The notes under the pieces: generated by a model
What the model was told of the DNA's origin: nothing
Database searches by the model: none
What the model saw: the letters and a program-made list of their open reading frames with translations, nothing else
Made by a program: the position numbers and the translations under genes
Assembly (NCBI GenBank): GCA_013433145.1
Contig: CM024181.1
Span: forward strand, 7,998,001 to 8,062,000
Direction of reading: 5' to 3'
Origin: Ascaris suum
Taxonomy: Eukaryota > Nematoda > Chromadorea > Rhabditida > Ascarididae
Length of the DNA stretch: 64,000 nt
In this document: positions 29,801-43,352 of the stretch, piece after piece
Layout of the letters: each line of letters opens with the position of its first letter
How positions within the stretch are numbered: position 1 is the first letter of the stretch

Positions 29801-32800
29801 GGGATTACTCAACACTAAAAATAATCATCGAAAATACGACGGATGAAAATGCTTCCAACCGCATTGCTGTTCATTTCAAAGAAAATATCTATTGAGAAAT
29901 TAAATGTTTCCCTTCCCCCCCCCCCCCCTCCCCCATTATAATGCTTGTAAGAAATTCGATAAAACTGCACTTTAACATTAAAAGAAACTAATCAACTTAC
30001 TCATAAAACGATACAACGAAGGAATAAAACAAACCTCTCGCTGAGTTGTGCAAAAACAGGCGCTATATGTTTGCATTCAGGTGACCAAGTCGTATAAAAT
30101 TGCACTAACCAAGTGATACGTTTATTCCTTTGAATCTCATCCTTAAAATGGAAAAAACATTTGTAACGCAATCGAAGCATTAGCAATCTTCATCTCCCTC
30201 CACCCCAATCCCCTCTTCTCCAAAAAAAAAAAAAAATCGAGGAAAAATTCCGCAAAATACTACGACAATTTAAACTTCTTTACCCACCTGTTTGGGGAAT
30301 TCTGCTAGCCTTTTCCCAGCGCGGGAAAACCAAAACAAAATGAGTGATAAGGATCAAAAATATATAATCATAATGGTAAGCATTCTCTCAAATACTGATT
30401 TATGCAAAAAAAATTCAATTATGGAAAAATTAAAGTGTTACCACTCCTGTCGCACTATCTTCCCAGCAGATAAGTTCGATTCAAATAACATCACCACCTT
30501 GTCCGTATTCTTTTACATTCTTTCACCTATGATCACATTTTACTAGAACTTCAATAAGAAATGAGGAACTTTCTCGTTTCATATACCTGCCACCAAATTC
30601 ATAACTTCTAATAACACGAAAAATATGAACAAATACCTATACTTATAATAACTACCTAAAATAAATGCTTATGACGAAAAAAAGAGCTGATAAATAGCAA
30701 ACTTTGCAATAAAGCCTTGACCCTTAGAAAAACAACACTCACATTTAATTCCGTCCCATTAAAATAGGTGATCTTCTGCGGACCAGAATAAGCCGGTTCG
30801 GGCAATAGAACCGCATGAACTGCAACAATTCAGTCATCCATCGCCGCAGACTATCTATCATTCAAGCCGCTTGGCGACATATATCGGCTACACGGATAAT
30901 CCAAAAGGCATTACTTCATCCGACTCCTTTCCCTTCTCCCTCCTCCCTCCCCCCCCCCCCCCACCCCCACCCGAAAACAACACAAAAAGCAATTCAAATC
31001 CACTATGAAGAACCATTCCGTCTGCCTGTCTGCCTGCGTCTGAACTTCCAAACCTTTTTCCCGACAATTAAATGGCATATAGAAATGAGATTCTAATAAG
31101 CCATCATTAATGACGCGAGAGACGAGCAGTGACTTTTGACTCCTCTTCATCTACCTATATTAACTATTAATTATGAAGATTGCATCGACACTGCAAGAGA
31201 ACCACCGACTGGAAGTCAATACTGTAAATTAAGTCAAAAATACACCTCAAGGAATCATGAGAAGGAACAAACAGAGGTGTTGGCTATACCGGAATCAGAT
31301 TCCTCTAAACGATATCACTTCGAAATCAATTCAACTTCTAAGATCCAGCATATTCCAGGGTTTTACGGATAATTCGGCGATCAATCGATAAAAATTAATT
31401 AAATACGCAAATGGATTTATAGAGATGTCCTACTCTAAAATTGTTGCTTACTAGATGATCATTAAAAACTGAAAGATCACAAGAAAATAAATCAAAAAAA
31501 AAACATACCAACGCAAAGAAAAACATAGATAGTACCAATAAGTGGTTCAGCTCTTAGAAATAAAAATACATTCGCCATTTTCGAGAAGAGAAATACATTT
31601 GAAAGATAATGCAACCAATTTGATGCTTTACGATTTTTCCATAATATAATAACACCCAAAAATACCATTATTTCATGTTCACGCTGAAATTCCGATAAGC
31701 GTAAAATTTTGATATTTTTTAAAAAATTATGAAAATTTTTAAAGATTTTAAATTATTTCCGACTATCTTCTTCATAAATCATCGTAAAATTTCACGAAAA
31801 TGCAATTAATTCAATGAAATTTTTTGCGATTAAAATTCACTAATGGAAATTTAGGAAGAAAAAAAAAATTCGATTTCCGATCCACACAACTCAAGAAACA
31901 ATAGATATTGAGTAGCGAATTCAATCGCCAGTCATTAGGTCTTCCCCCCCCCCCCCCCCCCAATTATGAGATATTTATGAATTAAAAGTAGAACATCGAT
32001 CTGCCTCGCTGCTTCCAATATCATTGCTCTGTTATTGTAATGAAAAGAAAACAAGGAAAAATATTTGAAAGTTACCCTATCGAGGCCACATTCTCCTTCG
32101 ATACCGAAGATAATATTGCATAATCCAGGTGTAATTTTAACGAAAAAAAATGCAACCGACAATAAAATATTACCAATATGATGGAATGTTAAAATTTTCT
32201 TCGCTTCTATTAAACTATCACGTGGGAACATATTTCTCACCTGCAAATATTCACTAATTTCAAAGAGATTCCCATTCGAATAGTCGGCTATAACGGAACG
32301 TTTCATAGAAAGTTATAAGAAAAAATTAGCTTATCGGTTCCTCTTCTCTTCTCTTCCCTTCCCCTATCCCGTCCTCCTTCCCCCACTCTCTCTCTCCCCC
32401 CAGACCCCCACCAGCAGGCCTTTTCCTGTCATTTTCGTGACCTTTGTTCACAAACGTATTTGAGGTCCTAAGAAACTCCAGCAAAACAATCACAAAAATC
32501 AACCAAAGACCAAGCATGAACCTGCTTTAATTTCGGAATAGCTAGAAGTTTAGCCAAATAATCTTTCGGCAAAAAGATAATTGAAAAAGAAGGAAACACC
32601 CGACTCCACTGCATCACGTAGGTCGTGAAGTGCGTAGAAGTAAGGCGCTACCGCAAGCAGTGCCTTCTGAATCCTCTCGAGAAGTGCCTTCAGCACCCCC
32701 TCAAGAAGCGCCTTCAGAATCCCCTCGAGAAGCGCCTTCAGCACCCCCTCAAGAAGCGCCTTCAGCATCCCCTCGAGAAGCGCCTTCAGCATCCCCTCGG

Positions 32801-32894
32801 GAAGCGCCTTCAGAATCCTCTCGAGAAGCGCACGCTGCATTACCTTGCGTATAGCAAACGCACAATTTTCAACAAATAAATACAAATAAAACAT
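26823..32894 (-). CDS. TMX2: Thioredoxin-related transmembrane protein 2 (TMX2-like)
   Basis: ER membrane protein of the PDI/thioredoxin group. Exons: 32894-32605, 32521-32452, 32240-32105, 31550-31509, 30819-30743, 30141-30035, 29289-29180, 28260-28177 and 26939-26823. About 343 aa if the ATG at 32894 is used (325 aa from ATG 32840); human is 296. Visible: hydrophobic segments FMLGLWLIFVIVLLEFL, ILLSVAFFFV and PLIGTIYVFLCVVHAVLL; then the thioredoxin-fold region NKRITWLVQFYTTWSPEC, FAKLDVGRW, SRQLPT and LFKDGKEVMRRP; then ILEFDINNLF. The CXXC site is replaced by SPEC, with one Cys as in human TMX2 (SNDC). The protein ends KKND, a KKXX-type ER retrieval signal. The exon at 29289-29180 contains one base too many (plus-strand T-run 29258-29261). 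The first exon is largely a 24-bp minisatellite in frame, so the true N-terminus is uncertain. It lies about 0.6 kb downstream of COG1, same strand. Confidence 0.88.
29258..29261 (-). other. TMX2: One-base insertion (frameshift) in TMX2 exon
   Basis: On the minus strand the exon reads TTCGCG-AAAA-CTCGAC. The conserved reading RFAKLDVGRW needs AAA, so one A too many shifts the frame. Both flanking splice phases fit only if this base is removed (110 nt present, 109 needed). An assembly or sequencing indel in a homopolymer is the simplest cause; a pseudogene or polymorphism cannot be excluded. Confidence 0.85.
32673..32840 (-). repeat. 24-bp minisatellite, seven units, open in TMX2 frame
   Basis: Seven head-to-tail 24-bp units (consensus on the plus strand ccctcgagaagcgccttcag plus cayc) with few substitutions, and a degenerate partial unit at 32651-32672. 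GC-rich in an AT-rich setting. On the minus strand each unit reads LLEG[VIM]LKA and continues without a stop into APYFYALHDLRDAVE, which joins the next TMX2 exon. On the plus strand each reads EAPSASPR or similar. The length is a multiple of three, so unit number can vary without frameshift. Confidence 0.85.
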
Positions 32895-33502
32895 TAAACA
32901 TTTATTCAAAAATAAATAAATTAAATAATAATATTATCCATCGTACCAACAAACCCATAAAAAGAAATAAAATCACAAATGAAGAGCAATAAATTAGTTT
33001 CGCAGGCAATAACACACATTATGAACAAGTGATATCACACGCAGTACGGATCTCCTCTCCGGACAATAAGCGAGGATTTCAGGAAGAATTCCCTCACCTC
33101 TTCCTTCAACCTTTCCCCTTCAAAGCTTGCATAACCATTTACTCTTCACTATTCTCCCCTCATTCCAACAGCAATAGAGGTGCAATCCCTTATTTTCTCA
33201 TTTCCATGCGACTGTTCCCCCTCCCCCAATCCTTCAAGCCGTCCCCCTTTCCCGCTAAGGAACCTTCATCAACCAGGTTCTTCAAATTTTTTATCAAGAT
33301 GTAGCAATCACCGAACTTGCAACATCTCCTTAACCCTCCCGACCTCCCCGATTACAAAAATACTTCAGCAGCACTCTGAATATGTCCTTTAAAAAAACCA
33401 TCCCTATCATATACCAAGTTATTAGGTCACAAACTTTCACCGATCACAAAATCTCTTCATCACACAACATAATGAAGTCATAAACAAGGAGTCATCGGTT
33501 CG
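32895..33502. other. Spacer between COG1 stop and TMX2 start
   Basis: About 0.6 kb. AT-rich to 33000, then pyrimidine-rich on the plus strand (33050-33360). No exon was recognised on either strand. It should hold the COG1 3' end and any processing or trans-splicing signals for TMX2, but I could not single out a convincing acceptor next to either TMX2 start. Confidence 0.4.
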
Positions 33503-36500
33503 TTAATTGCCGAACCAACTCGCCGACAATTTATAGAACGATGAAAGTGATGGCGTATTTCGTACACCTCCAGTTGTCGGCGCATTCGACGCCATCTTCC
33601 TACGTGCCTGTAAATTTGCCGTCGATGCCGCTGAACGCAACTTTGACTTCGATCCCTGAAAACATCGATCGTATTATGTGCCAATAATCGACCTCAGATC
33701 AACGCTATCAACAGAAGGATTCACGACTCAAACCACTAAAAAATCTCAGCAGTGATCAAAATTGATCTTTGTACCTCGTTGTGTTTCGCTGACTACAACC
33801 GTTTTGCGTAATATTTATTCCATCTTAACAGATGTATTTAATGCCCGACGTTTGGGCATGTCGCCGTCCCTCCTTTTCCAACCCCCCCCCCCCCACAAAA
33901 GGACTAGAATACGATTGCCTCATGCATCTCAATCAAATAACATCCTAAGAACTACGGGGTGAAAAAAGATCAGGAAAGTATAAACTCAAAAGGGAATACG
34001 AGAAGACTGGAGATAAATCGGGAAGGGGCAAGACAGGTGGAAAGCATAGATCATATAACGGCCAGGACGAAGGACAATGAAGGGGGATGTGACCGATCGC
34101 GTCTATTGTACGGCTTAGGTTACGAAATTCTTAATCATGTTCCAGGATCTAATTCCTATTCCAATGATTAGACGATCCTTTTTCAATCGCTATCATCCAT
34201 TCCTAATGCATTCCCGTTTCCCTTCTATTCCCCATCTTCTTCCTTGTCGTCCTGTTTACTCAACCCTTCTTCCCCACCTTAACCCTTACCTCCTTACCGC
34301 CTGGAAAGCTGCTTCTATTCCGTGATAAACACGAAGTAATTTTGCAAATAATCATATAAAACCAATAAAATAAAACACCAAAATGAATGTATAAGTCATG
34401 AGGCAAAAGATCTTCATTACTCGCAAAAAAAAAAACAGGTCCAAGCCATGATTTAGCATGGCCCTTCAGTAACTTTGCTCTTAATATTCTCTCGGTTCAT
34501 CGCTATAAAATGTGGCCATTCTCTTGTGCTCTGCTACTCCCCCCTGCATCGTCTATATTGATGTGAGTTAACGCTCTATGAAAAATTCGTTCACTAATGG
34601 GAGGCAAATGAAGCAAAAAATAATAATAATTCAAAAAAAAAACCTTCGCAATTTCGAAGTGAAACTGTACAACCTCCACTTTCATATGATAAAGTTCTAT
34701 GTAAATAAAACGAGATTTTTGGAGAATCTCAAATAGGTCAAATAGCTTAAATATTTTCGAGTTATTAATAAATAATTAAAAATCTCTCCACTCAAGCGAG
34801 TGTGCCGACCTCTCAGATAGTAAATCCACGACCGTCGATAAATTTATCGCCCAACATCATAAATTATTGCTTGCTCCCTCATTCACTTCCAATATTAACT
34901 CTCTAATCGGAAAAAAAGTGTTTTATTTTTCACTTATATACAACAGATATTTTTTGAGACAAATAAGGAAATTTGATGCCTCCGTGAATACAACTTGTGC
35001 AACCCCGATTGACGGTAAATGTGCACCTTCACTTCGTCAGCTAAACCTAATCCCAAAAAGCATGTTTCATCGAGCATATGGTCGCCAACTTTATCTCGCA
35101 ACGAATTCAACTGACAGCGGAAACACCGCGTCCAAAGCACCCAAAGTTCCCTGTCTGAAATTAGCATCGCACTTGTATGACGCAAGACCCAACCAAAAAC
35201 CTCCAATACTAAACAGAGGGGCGAAATACGTGGCGCCCTGGGTGCCAACAGAACGCTGACTAATAGAATCGGCTAGAAAGAAAACGATAAAAATATAAGT
35301 GAAATACCATATTCTTTGAAAGACGTGGTATCAATGAAAATCGTGCAATATCAGAAACTCGTGGTACTATATCAACCACCGCCATATACGATTCGCTCGG
35401 TGATGATTCCTTTGTGGTTGGCGCATCTGTCAGCAAATTACCGAAAATTACCTAAAGGAGATCAACACTAATAAGACTGCTTTGCTTCTCATAGCTTAGT
35501 GAATAATGCACTCTATTTTTTATAAACAAAATCCTACAACGAATGTGCTAAATAGTATGCGACGATACAATAATACCACCCCATCGCTCCTTGAGAAGTA
35601 TGACAAAGAAGTCGGCACAATATGCGCTTTCGCAATTTCACTAACAAATAGCACAACATGCCTAGCAGCGCATGCATAAATGACGTGACCCATAACACCT
35701 GGAAGCTGTTAAATGCCATCCGGCTGGTTATGCACGCAAGTTTCATTTAACTGCCCATAACTCCCTCTCAAATTGATGGTTCAATTTAAAACGTGGTCCA
35801 CTAGCCCGACGTATGATGCCCATTACACCTACTAAATCCCATCTGCAATCGTCTTTCCAGCGCAACCGCGGCAAGTGTGGCCGGTTAAAGCTAAAGGTTA
35901 TAGGCATGTGCACGGAAGAGGGGAAAAACTGGAAGTCGGGAAGGGAGGCATCCGAGGGGAAAATCCAGATTTGGTGGTTCAACAGTGAATATGTTAAGCG
36001 AAGAGACAGACACATACAAGCATACACGCACTTACATACGCAAAAAAAAAACTCTTCAAAAGCATAGCGATCATATAAATTCAGCAATCAGTGAATGTAT
36101 AAAAAAAGGCTCCTGCAACGCTCAAAGCATACAACGCAGAAGTATCGATCCCATCCCATACCTCAATCACCTCCCCCCCCCCCCCCCCCGTGAAAAACGT
36201 ATCCATTTATGATTGCGCACAACACCTATATATTCATAAATACTTTGTCGCATGATACTAGATAGCTACCTTGAATGATAAAATAAAACACAAACCGAAT
36301 ATCGTTGTGCAGCGATGCGTGCATTTTTGGCGATCGGTGAGGCCAGAAGTGTTACGTCGAATGGATCGATACGAGATTCAAGTAACGTGATCAGTGACCT
36401 TAGTCGTTCTGCTGGAAACATTGCATTCAGCACACGTATATCAAATACGTATTGCAATGCCATTCGTGAGGTGATCCGCTCGTTTTCTCTTGCAGCCTTC

Positions 36501-39500
36501 TCGTATACTTCCGCTAGAAGATTCTGCAGATACTCTCCGAGATGGGCGCGGATCGTACGTGTGCACAAATGCCCAATTGAGTGATCACATATCTGAAATC
36601 GCATATTCCATTAATCCTCCGCCATATATGGCAAAACCATTTCCCTTCTAAGTCTCAGCCCTCAGTGGTAGTCCTGACGAGTTCATCTGTTAAAGGTGCT
36701 CAATTCGGAGCTTCAGGAGACATCAATAGTGAAACGTCCTTCTACAACGGGATCGGAGAGCTTAAATTTGTTATCTGTAAATTAGTTGTTCACAGAGTTC
36801 GCAGATGTCCGTTAGGTCACATAAACCGTTGCGGTACATTTTGCCTGTTCTCCCTCCCCCTCCCCCTCCCATAGTTGGCTAGTAGAACAGGGATCAAAAT
36901 CAAATACAATTTGCTCCCATGGTTCAAACAAACAAACAAAAGAAAAAAAACCAATTACTTTCTTAACATTATTCCGGCCTTCAAGAAACCCTCAAGAAAA
37001 CCTGTCACGGAATTATAACTTGTCCAGGTGAAGAGATACAATTATATCGAAGGTTGTATAGTACAGGTTTCACAGATAGACGCTGCACATTGTATATATG
37101 CAAATCCGCTTATGTAAACAATCGGAAATAAAACGCAACACATTAATGTTAATTAAAACCTCAATATGCCTGATATACCTACATCATCAACCGACCATTG
37201 AAATATTAACAGTAATAATAATAATAATACATATAATAATATATAAATATAATAATGGTAATAATAATAGCAATAATAAAAATAATAAACCTGTAAGCAA
37301 ATTGCATGCAAGAAATCGTAGAGCAAACGATTGATTTGCAAAGGTACTTCGACGATACCCACATCAGGTAGATCCAGCTTCTCATATTCCTCAAAATGCT
37401 CAAATTAAATTAAAGAAAAGGAAATGAAAGAATTCATAAACTTGTCACGCCTGTAGATTATTGAGTTTTTTTTTTCAAGTCTCAGCATTAAACAACTTGG
37501 AAATATGCTCGAACATATGACTAAAATTCGAATGACACAACTGCGAAGAGCCCATAAATATTAAATCATCACTTAGTTGCTAGTAAACAGCACTAAATTC
37601 TTTTGTTATCTTTTTCAATTTTCGGTAATTTTAGCGATATTCTGACTCCTTTGTCGTTCTTCATACTCTGATTATCTCTGGCTCAAGCCTTACCGAATAG
37701 ATTCATTATGACTCAAAAATTTAAAGAAATCTCAAATATAAGAATGGGGAAATTGTCAAGATCCTCGAACTTTTCTCAGACAATAGCAATATTTGAAAGT
37801 GAAGATAATATCCATGCATATTCCTTTCGGCACTCGTAGGCCAAAAATAAGTAAATAAATAAACAACTGCATTTTCAAATTCATATCTTCGAGGAGAAGG
37901 AAACTGCACCTTTACTCTCTCCCTCCTTCCCTTTGGCTATAGACTTCAAAAGAATTAAAGTCATCGAATTGGAAAAATGATGACCACACATAGGCACAAC
38001 TCCTCCCCCTCCCTTCCCTTTCTTTTTTCTTCAAAACTTTAACGATCTTCTATACGAATATCCAAGTGCACAAACCTACTTCCCCATTTGTCAAATAAGA
38101 AAAAGTTTTCAACTAAACGTTGCAAAAAATTTATAATTCACGAAATCAAACGCCGCTGAGAGATCAACCAAAGAACAATTGGAAGAATTAATGCGATTAA
38201 TAATATCCAATATTTCAAAAACCTTTCCAATGTTTCATTTATTAATTTAAAAAAAAAGAAATATTCCTATCGAACATCAAATAAATCTTTGTATTATTTA
38301 TTATTATTTAAACGTAATTCATCCCACAAATATACAACTACTCCATCTCAACTCTTTGCAACGATCGATTAAATGTCGTGATAAAAAATCAACCTGTAAA
38401 CTTTTATTAATGCAGCAAAAATGATAAAATTATCTTTCGAATATAATAATTAAAAAAAGGATTAATTGTATGGATCGGCTATCAGCCCGCCAGAACCGTT
38501 TCCGGAAATCCGCCCAATCTAAAAAAACTGATGACTTTTCCTATCTCCATCGAAAGATGAACGAAAACGTGGAAGACAGTTTGTCGTCGTAATGCATTAT
38601 TTTTTTCGCATTACATTAAATCTTTACAAAAAATTTTAGCAATTAAGTTACTCTACTTCCAATATTTCAGCGTAAAGGTATAAGCTTACCTGTATATACG
38701 AAAGAGAATGAAACGGATCAGCCGGCAGTGAGATTAATTGCTCGATTTCAACGTTCTCTGCACATTCATTTACCACTTTATCCAAAAATGCACTAAAAAT
38801 AAATCGACAATGCTTCATTTACAATAACAATAAGAGTAAAGAGAAAACAAGCTGGAAAAAGTTCTTGAAAACACTGCGCGCATAACCTCTTTCGTACAAT
38901 TATGAAAGAGAGGAGTGATTTGGAAAGCGTGTTACTCTCTATGTATCGTCAACTCTTATTATATAGAATAAAATGCTCACCATCAACTACACATCCACCG
39001 TCAATCACGCTTCATAACGAATACCACGCGACAAAAACGATTATTATAACGAGTTGAACTATAAGGACAGAGCTAACGTTTAATTACGTCGATAAAAGTC
39101 CTTGCTATCATAATTTCACACAATGGCTTTCATGATCTATTGCATTACAAGTGAAATTCGGAGAGTCTGAACGCTTGGTAATATTCCAAGAAAGCGGATA
39201 CTAAATGACTCTTTAAACTAAATCCCTTCTTCACTCATTCGTGACCACCTACTCGCACAGACACCATAATATCACAACAAACTTTACGGGCTTTTTAAAG
39301 CTTTAGTGAACATTCCAGAAATGGAGGTGTCGTTTGGTAGTAGGATGGGTACATATGCGTGGAACCAGTAACAGCGACGTTGAAAGGTCGAATGAGAGAG
39401 GCCAAGACACCGTTGAAAGCAGATTATCAGATTGCAAGTAAAAAAAAAAAACTTCGCTCCTTCTGGACTCGAATCGACAAGTTAAATAGTGAAAGAAGTG

Positions 39501-42500
39501 ATCAACTTGTGAAACGATGGTCCCGCAGCAATACTCGACTTCCTGACCTAGCAGCAAAATAAGCCTGGGTAGCCACTCTGCGAACTTTGTTCAGGTCAGA
39601 CAAGTTGGCCTAGACGTTGGAAAACGTCCAAAAACTGGTAGACTGGGCCTTCACAAAGCGCCCTGTGCAAAGCAAAAATGCATAACAGCAATAACCAATA
39701 AACGAAGTTACAGAGCCACTAGAATAGCAATCCCACCATCCCATGTCATATTTCAGTAAGAACGTCTCATCTGTGAGGTCTGATACGAACTGAGCAGCAA
39801 CCAGACTTCAAAGAAATGTTGGATTCAGCGAAAAAGCTGCTCGGAGCAAATATTTAGTACCAGCTCATGCCTCACCTAAAAGAGACAGCGCAAACCCTCT
39901 TCACTTAGGATCGCAAATGGAAGAAATTTATTTCTCCTGGTTACCGGCTAAGCAGATTAAACTAATGAAATTCAGCCAATAAAACGTGTGCCAAGCCACG
40001 ATCACACATTCCCACCCCCCCCCCTCCTCCCTAACAATAAAGGCTCATTAGTTTAACTTCAAGTTCAATAGTGAAAGTTCAAAAAGAAAGAGCAGAAAAC
40101 GAACAAACCAGAAACATTTTTCGGCGGTTTTACGCAACATATTCGCACAATGAGATATTTGTTCGTTATTCTTCGAAAGACAAACGGATATAACGGAGCT
40201 CCGAGATTGTAAAATGGCTAAATAAAGACGCGCCATCGCAAGTGCCCTTCCGGCCAGATCGCCTTCCATTTGGCCATCATCACCGAATATAACTCCATCA
40301 CCCGCCTTGCACAATCTATAAAGAACTTGGCTCGATGATTAAAAAAACAAGATTTGATGCCCAGTAGGGACAAGGTGGACGATTATGGCCACTGCCCTCC
40401 TAACCCCGCCTTTTTTTCTGAAGCTTTATTATTGCTCAGAATGAGCTCCGAATAACTACTGTAAAAAAGTTAATTACTTCGAATAACTAATTGCAGTTAG
40501 CAAGTAATTCAGTCAATTAAAACTGCTATTTCGAGCAGAATCTTCAATTACCTTCACCTTTCCCACACTACTCAAAGCCTCCTAGACATAACAAAGTGCA
40601 CTTCAACCATCCACATCTATGACCTTTTTTCTAAAAACGAAAAGATTTACAAAACTGATCAACGCTGAAGAATATTTTTATTATCCATTTATGGCAATCA
40701 TCTACAGGATATGACGTCATACTGCCAGCAATTCAACTTCATTCGCAATTATTGAATTTTAATCAAATAAAAAAAATTTAAAAATCGCAGCAGCCTAACC
40801 TACTAAGCATATCGATAAGAGTAACAGCAAATTGCGCTCGAAGTTGTGCGATCGCTTTTTCTTTGCCAATCGACTCGTATACCTTCACATTTTCGAACGT
40901 CCTCTTCAATCCATTATCGAACTCGTTTACCAACCTTTAATAATTCAGCTTAACTGAAACTCCCATGACTTACGATAATAATCTATCAGGTAACTGTCCT
41001 CAGAAGCTATTTAGTCATATATCAGCTGGACCCATCAAAGAAACGAGACTAAAATGCCGCACCTCGACAATACCGAATGACCGGAGGTGTAGAAAACGAT
41101 TGTAAAAAACTTTGGACCCTCCAGGGCAAACAGGGTGCAGAGGATAGGAATACATCTATACCATCTCCCTTATAAACAAAAATAAATTAAGAAATAAATT
41201 GTTCTTTAAAAACTCCATCACAACCCCGTAACATCTGTAAATATCCCTCCTGCAGAAGTCAACTAAATCGACTGCTCAACCACCTGCACATTAATTTTTC
41301 CCTCAAAATAGTGGAAGTTAGAGCAAATTTCAGGCGACCATTTATGGCTGCAAATACATGAGATGATTGCTCATGCAATTAAATTAACAACTGATTAGCT
41401 GAACGTTTAACTTTCAACTATCACACCAATAAGCAATCTGGCCGCCTGATTGCCAACCCAATATACACGTACCACATGACCATCTAACACAGATTGACCG
41501 TGCAATTATCACTGAGTTAATTGACAAACAATTGCGGCTTGAATCGCTGAATCAAATAAAGCGTCGTACGGTGAACTGGCACAGAATGAAATGATATAAA
41601 TGCAGAGTTGCAATTCGATTCGAAAATTCCATTGGATGGCGAAAAATGCTCGTCAATTCTGCATTAACCTTTCGGCAAGGTTTTTTAAAGTTTATTGACG
41701 GCACTCCAACCTTGACAATTTCTGCATGAAAATCAGGTCCAATGTCGGAAATCTGACCAATGTACTCGCATTAATATTTCTGAAATTATATCCCCATGCT
41801 TTACCTCTTAGTAATTCGTGGAAACGTACAAATCTTCTTTCTTTTGACGCAAAGTTTCCAGATGATACTAGAGGTATGGCAGGTAAGAAATCAGGTAAAA
41901 TCATCTGCTAGTAAGAAAAATTCAAGGAAAAATAAAATCGAACTCAACAAGCTGTTGCGAGAGACCGGTTGCCAAGAGTGAGTCAAACTTGCGCGCACGC
42001 TTTTTGAACAATGCAGCAGGATGGGAATCTATCGAGCCAAACTTGTCTAATAGCTCGTGCTCGATATTCGACAATTCACAGCTTATCAGCGCCTGAAATA
42101 AGCCTACAGTCAGCATTAGTACGCAAGCATTAGCAAACCCTAAAACTTCACCCAAAATCCATCAAAAACGACGGCTCGAAGCCCTCGCTGTATCTGAGAC
42201 AACTTCAAGTACGCAGCTTTTGAAAGTAAGATGAGATGGTGGAGACACAATTTCAACAATGCGACCCCGAGGTTGAAGACAAGTCCTTCAAAGCTAGGTG
42301 TCCTTCAAATTCAAGCAGGTGGAGAGGACAGATTGGGAGATCTGGTGAGGGAGGGGGTGGGGGGGGGTGGCGCGGGAGGGGAGATGGGGACTCATCTCAG
42401 AAAACGATTCAAACAGGACAATTAATGAACGCGATATGAACGGTGCCCACCTATGCGAATTCATATCCTCACACAATTAGTGAGCAGGTATTGCATCAAG

Positions 42501-43278
42501 GTAGCAGCATATCAATGAAACATTTCTAAATACCACCCAAGTCGACTAATTATTACCTGGAATTTATCGATGAGTGAGTTGCCGAAGAATCTGTTGTAAA
42601 CGGCGACACTCTCACCGATCACCGGCCAATTCTGTAATCAAAGATTCTTTCATACGACCATAGAAAATATTCTAATTTACGAATAAAAGATAGCAATACT
42701 CTAAAACTCGATGAAACTAAGAAACTACGGTATCCGATAATAAACAAGGTGATACACAAAAACTTCAAAAGAGCTTTATAAATTAATATATCATTAAAGC
42801 ATTTTTATTAATAATGAGAATATTCATCACTGCTGCAAATAAAATCCTCACAGGTTGCTATAATCGCTCTTATGTGCGTCGTAAAAAAACATCGAACGAA
42901 GAAGTCACATCTTTCTAACAAACCGTCCCACAATCGCCAATAAAAAAGCTGCCAAGATTGTAAAATTCATCACTAAGCGATCAATGGAAAATAGCTGTTA
43001 ACCGTTATAAGTACAACAATCAACCATTGCAATATAAAAATCAAACCTCACGAAACGCATCCAGAAGGACCGTAAGGAAATAAATAAAGGCCTCCGAATT
43101 CAGGAAATATTCGCACTTTTGTTTCACGAGTCCTTCTGACTCCACACACACACTGCAACTTCGCGCAGAATTTAATCCTTCGCTTTGTCAATACAGAATA
43201 TCCATCATAGCGCAATAATATTATTAACCAAACTTTATTTACACTCAGAATCAATAATAAAATAGTGGTGCTAAATCC

Positions 43279-43352
<74 letters not shown>

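Noticed and set aside
32673..32840. CRISPR-like array
   Set aside because: Units are contiguous with no spacers; it is a minisatellite in a eukaryotic gene.
32630..32854. Plus-strand Pro/Ser/Glu-rich repeat protein
   Set aside because: The same 24-bp repeat reads open in several frames. Only the minus frame joins a conserved exon in phase.
34867..35259. 130-codon plus-strand frame
   Set aside because: Lies in a COG1 intron on the opposite strand with no recognisable domain. Could be real but nothing supports it.
39359..39562. 67-codon plus-strand frame in a COG1 intron
   Set aside because: No family resemblance. The slightly higher GC from 39540 to 39960 may be an old repeat but no element could be delimited.
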